Of a stretch of DNA of 12,212 nt, positions 6,932-12,212 are shown piece after piece. Position 1 is the first letter of the stretch. Every line of letters starts with the position of its first letter. Source of the DNA: Rhodospirillaceae bacterium (GTDB lineage Bacteria > Pseudomonadota > Alphaproteobacteria > SP197). A program made the position numbers and the translations under genes. Where the stretch lies: the NCBI GenBank assembly GCA_018700655.1, contig JABIUG010000219.1, positions 1 to 12,212 of the forward strand, in the 5' to 3' direction. The notes below the pieces were generated by a model that was given only the letters and a program-made list of their open reading frames with translations, searched no databases and had not been told where the DNA came from.

Positions 6932-8059
6932 GTGTCCCCAGCCGTTGATCTGTTGCGCCAGCTCGTCCAGTGCGAGACCTGTGACCCCCCCGGTCGTGAA
7001 ATCGAGATCGCCACATTGGTCCACGAGAGGCTGACCGCAGCGGGTCTTGAATCCACGCTGGATGAATTTGCGCCTGGCCGGGCCAACGTGATCGGGCGCG
7101 TGAAGGGGGCGGGTAACTGTCCCGCAATCGTGATGTCGGCGCATTTCGACACCATGCCGCCGGGCACCAAACCCTGGGAACACGACCCCTTCACGGCCGA
7201 GATCGTTGACGGCAAACTTTATGGCCGTGGTGCGGCCGACATGAAAAGCGGCATGGCTGCCATGATCGTTGCCGCCGAACGCATCGCCGCCGGCGGTGAC
7301 CGGCTGGGCGGCGATGTCGTGCTGGCGTTCAGTGCAGGCGAAAGCTCCAACTGCCTGGGCGCCAAACGCATGGTCGAGACCGGCGCGCTGGAAGGTGCCG
7401 GCGTGATCCTGGTCAGCGAACCCTCATCGATGGACGTTCTGCTGGCTGAAAAGGGTGCACTCTGGGTCCGTCTGATCGCCCATGGCAAGGCCGGTCATCG
7501 TTCGGGTGCCGCCGGGGATGTCGGTGGTGGCAACAATGCGATCGATCGTATGCTCGATGCTCTCATGGCCCTGCGATCCTTCACCTTCGATGTGCCCGAT
7601 CACCCCCTGCTGGGCGAACCCACCATCAATGTCGGCAAGGTCAACGGCGGCATGGTCGTCAACCTGACAGCCGACCGCTGCGAGGCCGAGGTCGACATTC
7701 GTCCCTTGCCGGGCATGGACCCAGCAGAAGTCGAACGCGCGATTCTCGCCCATGTCGGCAGCGACCTCGACCTCGAACGGATCGACTACAAACCGCCGGT
7801 GGAGACGTCAGCCGACCATCCCTTCGCCGAAATCTGCCTTGGTGTGACATCGGATGTTCAGGGCGCGAAGGCCGAGCCCAGGGGTGCATCCTATTACAGC
7901 GACGCCACCGTTCTGACCCCGGCCTTCGACTTACCTATGGTCATCATCGGCCCCGGCCCCCTGGGCATGAGCGGCCAGACCGACGAATATGTCGAGACAG
8001 CCGCGGTCGATCAGGCGGTCGAGGTTTTTGAGAGGGTTGCGCGCGAATGGCTTGACTAA
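6932..8059 (+). CDS. M20-family amidohydrolase/peptidase (ArgE/DapE-like)
   Basis: A 375-residue protein starting at GTG 6932, chosen for the clean AGGAG site at 6920-6924 seven bases away; the frame is open further upstream but that part runs under the divergent paralog B promoter and start. The M20 fold is clear: SAHFD (His71, Asp73), GRGAADMKSG (Asp103), AGESS (Glu137, general base), SEPSS (Glu163), the lid-domain motif HGKAGHRSG (184-192) and the C-terminal SGQTDEYVE (347-355). Relatives hydrolyse N-acyl amino acids or dipeptides in the cytoplasm with two zinc ions. Here the second Glu of the usual EE pair is Ser138, and the usual C-terminal His is Gly348. Both are private ligands of the second metal, so this may be a one-metal variant. 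No signal peptide is seen. It overlaps no neighbour and is followed after 10 bases by the M23-like gene. Substrate unknown; an amide of an N-methylated amino acid would suit the context. Confidence 0.87.
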   Translation: MSPAVDLLRQLVQCETCDPPGREIEIATLVHERLTAAGLESTLDEFAPGRANVIGRVKGAGNCPAIVMSAHFDTMPPGTKPWEHDPFTAEIVDGKLYGRGAADMKSGMAAMIVAAERIAAGGDRLGGDVVLAFSAGESSNCLGAKRMVETGALEGAGVILVSEPSSMDVLLAEKGALWVRLIAHGKAGHRSGAAGDVGGGNNAIDRMLDALMALRSFTFDVPDHPLLGEPTINVGKVNGGMVVNLTADRCEAEVDIRPLPGMDPAEVERAILAHVGSDLDLERIDYKPPVETSADHPFAEICLGVTSDVQGAKAEPRGASYYSDATVLTPAFDLPMVIIGPGPLGMSGQTDEYVETAAVDQAVEVFERVAREWLD

Positions 8060-8069
8060 AGGTGAGGCT

Positions 8070-9125
8070 GTGGCTGCCTGGAACCTGAAACCCTCACGGC
8101 GATCATTCTTGCGCGGTGCTCTATTGGGTTCCGTGGCGTCTGGCTCGCTGCTTTCGGGCCGACTGCAAGCTCAGGCATCTCGATGTCCAAAGCCCGGATA
8201 TCTCTATGATGCCCAGACCAGCAGTTTCGATAGTCATGTCGCTGCTGGTAATGAGAACACGGCTGGAGTTGATTACCACCTGAAGCACGGGGCACCTGTT
8301 ATCGCGATAGGCTCAGGTGTGATGGGTTACCGCACTGAGAATTACTTTGGCGGGTCCGGCGGCAATTCTGTTGGGATATCCCACGCCACGATTGCCATCT
8401 ACTACAGCCACCTCGAACAGATATCCGACCTGCAAATCGGTAAGCAGCTCAAACGTGGAGAGGTCCTTCGCTTTGAGGGCAGTTCCGGCGGACAGGACAT
8501 CTCCCATCTGCACATGAGTATCGAAGCCAACGCACTGATGGGCCGGAGTTCCAGGTTCAAGGTACATCGCTACGGAGCAGACCGCTTTAGCTCCAACGAA
8601 TTTACACGGTATGGTTGGGGCGAGTTTTATGTGTCGCCTGACTCTCTGACGGCACAACCGGCAATCGCCCCTTTGTTCAAGAGGCCCTTCGATCCACGTT
8701 CGGATGCAGAGATTGAGGCGCCTCTTGTCACCGCCATGTCCGAATTGAGAGAGCTTGGGCAGTGGTACTTCGATGACTTCGATGCTTCTCGAAGTTCCGG
8801 AAACTTTTTTCCGATCTTCTGGGATTGGCTCGAAGAGGATTTTTTGTTCTACACAATCATCAATCGCGTCTTCCACACATGGCAGGTGGAGATGGCGGCG
8901 AGCACGATCTCTGACTTTGACCGTAAGTTTCTGGAGCAGTTCTTCGACAAGGTTGAAGAAGCGAACGAGGCGATTCAGTTGACCAGCCCGTCCATCTCGA
9001 CGGATCCCGATGTCATCCGGCTGCTTGCGATCCAAAATCCTGACTTCGTGTCAGACATTCTTAATCCAAGCTTCAATGGATGTTATCTGCCGGCTGAAGA
9101 AGTTGATGCCTACAGAGACGACTAA
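8070..9125 (+). CDS. Tat-exported M23-like (LytM fold) protein with unknown C-terminal domain
   Basis: A 351-residue protein from GTG 8070, with AAGG at 8059-8062. This start puts the twin-arginine signal SRRSFLRGALLG (residues 9-20) near the N-terminus, with a likely cleavage after AQA (34-36). The frame continues upstream into the M20 gene, but those residues would displace the signal. Residues 60-155 resemble the M23/LytM peptidase fold: GVDYH...GAPVIAIGSGV (66-84), YYSHL (111-115), KRGEVL (128-133) and SHLHMS (145-150). His146 and His148, His114 and Asp68 are present, but the first His of the HxxxD zinc motif is Thr64. Residues 160-351 are rich in acidic and aromatic residues and are not recognised. 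The mature protein has only Cys39 and one C-terminal Cys (NGCYLP), perhaps a disulfide. Codon use is visibly less G+C-biased than in neighbours, hinting at separate acquisition. The M23 family usually cuts peptidoglycan; this member may be inactive or altered. Confidence 0.75.
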   Translation: MAAWNLKPSRRSFLRGALLGSVASGSLLSGRLQAQASRCPKPGYLYDAQTSSFDSHVAAGNENTAGVDYHLKHGAPVIAIGSGVMGYRTENYFGGSGGNSVGISHATIAIYYSHLEQISDLQIGKQLKRGEVLRFEGSSGGQDISHLHMSIEANALMGRSSRFKVHRYGADRFSSNEFTRYGWGEFYVSPDSLTAQPAIAPLFKRPFDPRSDAEIEAPLVTAMSELRELGQWYFDDFDASRSSGNFFPIFWDWLEEDFLFYTIINRVFHTWQVEMAASTISDFDRKFLEQFFDKVEEANEAIQLTSPSISTDPDVIRLLAIQNPDFVSDILNPSFNGCYLPAEEVDAYRDD

Positions 9126-9135
9126 GATTGAATTC

Positions 9136-9165
9136 GTGCGCAAGAGCAAAACGCACCCAGTTTTT
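9136..9165 (+). terminator. Weak candidate terminator after the M23-like gene
   Basis: GTGCG (9136-9140) pairs with CGCAC (9152-9156) across an 11-base loop, followed after four bases by TTTTT (9161-9165). It sits in the 88-base gap between convergent genes, where a terminator is expected. The stem is short, so this is tentative. Confidence 0.3.
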
Positions 9166-9213
9166 CAGTGCATTAAGACCGGTAAAGCAACGTTAGACGA
9201 TGGGCTGGACCGA

Positions 9214-11262
9214 TCAGATCACCACCCGGTCGCGCAGCGTTTCCATGTCGTAGTCGATGCCATATGTCCGGGCATAGAGGTGGCCGCTGTGGACGGCGGC
9301 GGCGATCGTTGCAGGTGCCAGGCAATCGCCGATGCGCTCGACCTGGACAACACCGGCCTTTTCGAGGGCGGCGGGGTCGGCGTTCAGAGCGTGCCACAGT
9401 TCGTCGCGGGGTTGGCGCGAGGTCACCAGCACGACGGATTCACACGACAGGCTCCGGGCCATGCCGGAATAGGTGCAGGCCAGGTCGACCTCGGATTCGC
9501 CGATCTTCGTCAGGCGGTGCGCGAGAACGAGGTCGATGTCGCACTCCATCATGTGACGCTGGATGCGTTTCTGGTCGAGAAAACGCATTGAGGCCTCCGA
9601 CACCGCATTGCTCGATGAGACCAGCGTCACCTCGCATCCGTGAGCCCGCAACGTTTCGGCCACCAGACTGCCCATGACGTACCATTCGTCGTCGTAGACC
9701 AGAACAGGACCCTCGGGTCTGACGCCATCCATGATGTCATCGGGCGAATAGACATGAGCCTGGTCGGCGCCGGGAATCGGGAACTTGGCGCCACGGCCAC
9801 GGCCGTCTCGACGCCAGGTCGACCCAGTGGCGAGAGCAACCCGCGCCGCGCTGAACTCCAGAACCTCTGGCGCCGTCATGTCGCTGGCGCGGAAAATATC
9901 GACATTGGGCATCTTCTCGATCTGGCCCAGGCGCCAGTCACGCACACGCGCCCATTCGGCCAGACCCGGCAGGGTGGCTTCGCGTGTCACGCGCCCGCCC
10001 AGATCGTTCGATGCTTCAGCCAGGGCGACCTGGTGACCGCGTTGGCCCAGTGCTCGCGCTGCCTCAAGCCCGGCCGGGCCGGCCCCGATGACGAGGATCT
10101 GGTCGTCGTTGTCGCGTGCCGGGATGACCTCAGGGTGCCAGCCGCGGCGCCATTCCTCACCCTTGGTCGGGTTCTGGGTGCAGCGCATGGGCGTGCCCTG
10201 GCCGTTGAACGAGACGCAGGTGTTGCAGCCGATACATTCGCGGATATCTTCGGGCCGGCCTTCCTCGATTTTCTTCGGGAGGAAGGGATCGGCGATCGAA
10301 GGTCGCGCCGCGCCGATCATGTCCATGATGCCGCGCTTGATCTGGGAGACCATGGTGTCGGGACTGGTGAAACGCCCCACTCCGACCACGGGTTTGGTCG
10401 TCACGTTCTTGACGAAGGCGATGTAGTCTTCCTGTGCGCCTTCCTTGACGAAACGCGAGGTCATGGCGTCGGCGGGGAAGTCAGAGATGTTGACGTCCCA
10501 GAGGTCGGGCTCCTCGGCCAGCATCTCGACAATTTCGCGCCCCTCGCCGTCGCAGGTGATGCCGGCAGGCCCCTGCAGTTCGTCGACCGCAAGGCGCACG
10601 GCTACGGCGCGTTTGTCGCCGACGGCTTCCCTGGTTTCTTCGATCAGTTCGCGTAAAAGGCGCACGCGGTTTTCCAGGCTGCCGCCATATTCATCCGTGC
10701 GGGTGTTGGTCAGGCGCGAGAGGAATTGCTGGATCAGATAACCGTGGCCCGCATAGACGTAGATGATGTCGAAGCCGGCCTGCTTGGAACGGATAGCAGC
10801 CTCGCGGTTCCAGCGTCGCAATTCGGCGATGTCGGCCTTGTCCATGGCGCGTGTCTGGACCGGATCGGCCTGCCAGCCCGGCATGCTTTCGGAGGCGAAC
10901 CCGGCCTGGCGTGACAGGCGATTGGGTGAGGAATAACCGCCATACCAGAGCTCGACCCCGGCCAGCGCACCATGGCGATGGACCCGGTCGGTCATGTCGG
11001 CCAGATTCCGGACATCGCCTTCGTCCCAGATGGTGCAATAGGCGCCGGGGTGGTCGTCGGATGAGGGATGGATCGAGCAGTATTCGGTGCAGACCACGCC
11101 CCAGCCACCTTCGGCCTTGATTTCGCGCATGGCATTGAGCGTTTGCGGCTTCTGGTTGCCCATGCCCGAGCAGTGGGGCACCTGGTAGAAGCGGTTGGGT
11201 GCTGTGACCGGGCCGATCTGGACCGGCTCGAACAGGATGTCGTATCGCGGGTCACGAGCCAT
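9214..11262 (-). CDS. Trimethylamine dehydrogenase-family flavoprotein, paralog C
   Basis: A 682-residue protein starting at ATG 11260-11262, with an AGAGGGA site at 11271-11277. The frame is open for 36 further upstream codons, but these show no family similarity and lack a better ribosome site. The FMN barrel (1-340) keeps Cys31 (the FMN-linking Cys30 position), Tyr61, Tyr170, His173, Arg223 and Asp265, the equivalents of trimethylamine dehydrogenase Tyr60, Tyr169, His172, Arg222 and Asp267. Cys343, 346, 349 and 361 form the 4Fe-4S motif, and GAGPAG at 393-398 starts the dinucleotide-binding domain. Asn353 stands at the Trp355 position and Trp264 is missing. It is closest to paralog B, nearly the same through the first 70 residues, and shares its orientation, so the two probably arose by duplication with the M20/M23 pair now lying between them. 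Predicted cytoplasmic N-demethylase or amine dehydrogenase; substrate not assignable. Confidence 0.88.
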   Translation of the reverse strand: MARDPRYDILFEPVQIGPVTAPNRFYQVPHCSGMGNQKPQTLNAMREIKAEGGWGVVCTEYCSIHPSSDDHPGAYCTIWDEGDVRNLADMTDRVHRHGALAGVELWYGGYSSPNRLSRQAGFASESMPGWQADPVQTRAMDKADIAELRRWNREAAIRSKQAGFDIIYVYAGHGYLIQQFLSRLTNTRTDEYGGSLENRVRLLRELIEETREAVGDKRAVAVRLAVDELQGPAGITCDGEGREIVEMLAEEPDLWDVNISDFPADAMTSRFVKEGAQEDYIAFVKNVTTKPVVGVGRFTSPDTMVSQIKRGIMDMIGAARPSIADPFLPKKIEEGRPEDIRECIGCNTCVSFNGQGTPMRCTQNPTKGEEWRRGWHPEVIPARDNDDQILVIGAGPAGLEAARALGQRGHQVALAEASNDLGGRVTREATLPGLAEWARVRDWRLGQIEKMPNVDIFRASDMTAPEVLEFSAARVALATGSTWRRDGRGRGAKFPIPGADQAHVYSPDDIMDGVRPEGPVLVYDDEWYVMGSLVAETLRAHGCEVTLVSSSNAVSEASMRFLDQKRIQRHMMECDIDLVLAHRLTKIGESEVDLACTYSGMARSLSCESVVLVTSRQPRDELWHALNADPAALEKAGVVQVERIGDCLAPATIAAAVHSGHLYARTYGIDYDMETLRDRVVI

Positions 11263-11547
11263 GGCGGTATTCCCTCTGAATGGTGTGCCAGCATAGCGGC
11301 TGATCGCTGTTTGCCGAACAATTCGTGCGCCATGGGCGCCATTGCTACAATTCAAATGGCAGAGGTGCACAACCCTCGTAACCTGTTCGCCAGCATCCTG
11401 CGCCGCCTCTACTGGCTCAGATCGACGTCAACACCAGCAAGAAGATCACGCTACATTGTACGCCGAACGCGCCCAAGTCATGATCGACCAATCGAGAGGG
11501 TTCCTCATGGGGAATTCCGGTTGGTTTGTTCTTGATTGGGGACACTG
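11263..11547. other. Divergent intergenic region before paralog C and the MFS gene
   Basis: A 285-base gap. Its left end holds the ribosome binding site of paralog C and the CAGCATAGCGG motif (11289-11299). Its right end holds a possible leader peptide with a strong ribosome site. Between about 11340 and 11490 no gene was recognised; frames there are short and have no ribosome site. A promoter for each divergent gene is expected, but none stands out. Confidence 0.6.
11289..11299 (-). repeat. CAGCATAGCGG, relative of the paralog B palindrome
   Basis: Matches the dyad upstream of paralog B (reverse complement CCGCATAGCGG) at 10 of 11 bases. It lies 26 bases before the paralog C start codon, against 34 bases for paralog B. 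It may be a shared operator, or simply a TATGCT-like -10 box read leftward. Confidence 0.3.
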
Positions 11548-11548
11548 A
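11507..11548 (+). CDS. Possible 13-codon leader peptide of the MFS gene
   Basis: The frame encodes MGNSGWFVLDWGH and ends in a TGA that overlaps the transporter's ATG as TGATG. It is preceded by GAGAGGG at 11494-11500, six bases from its ATG, a better ribosome binding site than the GGGGA (11538-11542) in front of the transporter itself. This layout suits translational coupling or leader-peptide control of a transporter gene. A frame this short can arise by chance, so it is a candidate only. Confidence 0.35.
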   Translation: MGNSGWFVLDWGH

Positions 11549-12212
11549 TGGATCGACGCACCAAGGCGATAGTCGCAACGTTGTGCTTCGTCGCGTTGAT
11601 GATCGGCACCGATTTTACCGGGGCATTGTTGCTGGTGGTGCCGATCGAGCACGAGTTCTCTGTCGACATCACCATCACTCAGTGGGTGTTGAACATCTAT
11701 GCGCTGACATTCTCGATGGTGATCGTATCGGGCGGGCGCTTGGGCGACATGTTTGGCCGCCGTCGCCTGCTTTTGATTGGTTTGGCAATCTTCTTTGTCG
11801 CATCGATCGTTTGCACGGTGGCGCCGTCCATCACCTGGCTGATCGGTGCGCGTGCTGTCCAGGGTGTTGGGTCGGCAATTGTCTGGCCTTGTCTGATCGG
11901 CTTGGCCATGACCGTCATCGATGAAAAAGACCGTGGTCTGGTGATGGGGCTGATCATCGGGGCGACCGCCAGCGGCAACGTGGTCGGACCGGTGATTGCC
12001 GGTGTTGTCAGCGGGGTCGGCGAATGGCGGCTATTCTTCCTCATCAACGTCATCATGGCCCTGGTGTCGGCATCGTTGATTTTGCTGATCCTGAAGAACG
12101 AGCCGGCGGAGCGTGTCGAGGAACGTGTCGACTACGCCGGTATGGCCGTGCTGTCGATCGCCATCCTGGCCTTGCTCTATGGTCTCGACATTGGCACTGA
12201 TGGAGCCTGGGC
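11548..12212 (+). CDS. MFS transporter, DHA2 (EmrB/QacA-like, 14-TM) family, N-terminal part
   Basis: The first 221 residues of a protein cut by the right edge. Six hydrophobic segments are visible. Family signatures are Asp22 in the first membrane segment, TQWVLNIYALTFS (44-56), motif A GRLGDMFGRRRLL (63-75) between segments 2 and 3, ARAVQGVGSAIVWP (101-114), and motif C GNVVGPVIAG (143-152) followed by EWRLFFLIN (159-167). DHA2 members are proton antiporters of the inner membrane, typically drug or metabolite exporters. Beside amine-catabolic genes it may move a substrate or product, which is inference. The ATG has a modest GGGGA site and overlaps the end of a possible leader peptide. Divergent from paralog C across 285 bases. 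Confidence 0.9.
   Translation, partial: MDRRTKAIVATLCFVALMIGTDFTGALLLVVPIEHEFSVDITITQWVLNIYALTFSMVIVSGGRLGDMFGRRRLLLIGLAIFFVASIVCTVAPSITWLIGARAVQGVGSAIVWPCLIGLAMTVIDEKDRGLVMGLIIGATASGNVVGPVIAGVVSGVGEWRLFFLINVIMALVSASLILLILKNEPAERVEERVDYAGMAVLSIAILALLYGLDIGTDGAW

Noticed and set aside
6829..7215. N-terminal extension of paralog B by 129 codons
   Set aside because: The family N-terminus and a strong ribosome binding site lie at 6828. The extension runs through the divergent promoter and the M20 coding region.
9640..10656. 338-codon plus-strand frame opposite paralog C
   Set aside because: It mirrors the coding pattern of the minus-strand flavoprotein, starts inside it, and has no recognisable domain.
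11327..11339. Inverted repeat GCGCC-ATG-GGCGC as operator or terminator
   Set aside because: Short G+C arms with a three-base loop are expected often at this composition. There is no T tract and no second copy.
1..12212. tRNA, rRNA, CRISPR arrays, insertion sequences or phage genes
   Set aside because: No cloverleaf, regularly spaced repeats, transposase-like frames or terminal inverted repeats were seen on reading both strands.

Overview
The window looks like a piece of an alphaproteobacterial chromosome. This is inferred from the high G+C coding sequence, strong purine-rich ribosome binding sites, several GTG starts, the soxA-soxG arrangement and the presence of trimethylamine-dehydrogenase-type flavoproteins. 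No marker gene fixes the genus. The theme is oxidative N-demethylation of small methylated amines or betaine-derived amino acids, with no sign of phage or IS elements.

Layout, left to right. (1) 1-1742, plus strand: the C-terminal part of sarcosine oxidase alpha (soxA, cut by the window edge), overlapping by 4 bases the short gamma subunit gene soxG. (2) 1743-2420, minus strand: a GntR/FCD-type regulator whose stop codon abuts that of soxG. (3) 2421-2710: a regulatory stretch with two copies of TGTGATCACGGT, one of them over a candidate -10 box. (4) 2711-4777, plus: a trimethylamine dehydrogenase-like (FMN, 4Fe-4S, dinucleotide-binding) flavoprotein, here paralog A. (5) 4783-6828, minus: paralog B, tail to tail with A. 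(6) 6932-8059 and 8070-9125, plus: a two-gene unit with an M20-type amidohydrolase and a Tat-exported M23-like protein. (7) 9214-11262, minus: paralog C. (8) 11548 to the right edge, plus: the N-terminal part of a DHA2-type MFS transporter, preceded by a possible 13-codon leader peptide.

How the genes may work together (inference). The flavoproteins would remove a methyl group from tertiary or secondary N-methyl compounds, releasing formaldehyde or passing one carbon onward. Sarcosine oxidase would finish a betaine -> dimethylglycine -> sarcosine -> glycine type route. The M20 enzyme could release an amino compound from an amide, the MFS protein could move a substrate or product, and the GntR protein is the obvious local regulator.

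The most interesting points are residue-level. All three flavoproteins lack the two tryptophans of the trimethylammonium-binding bowl of trimethylamine dehydrogenase and have changed residues at its ETF electron-exit site. Paralog A has additionally lost the cysteine that covalently holds FMN and the active-site histidine. The M20 enzyme lacks both private ligands of its second metal site, and the M23-like protein lacks one zinc histidine. Residue numbering for trimethylamine dehydrogenase, DapE and LytM is from memory of the families, not from an alignment run.
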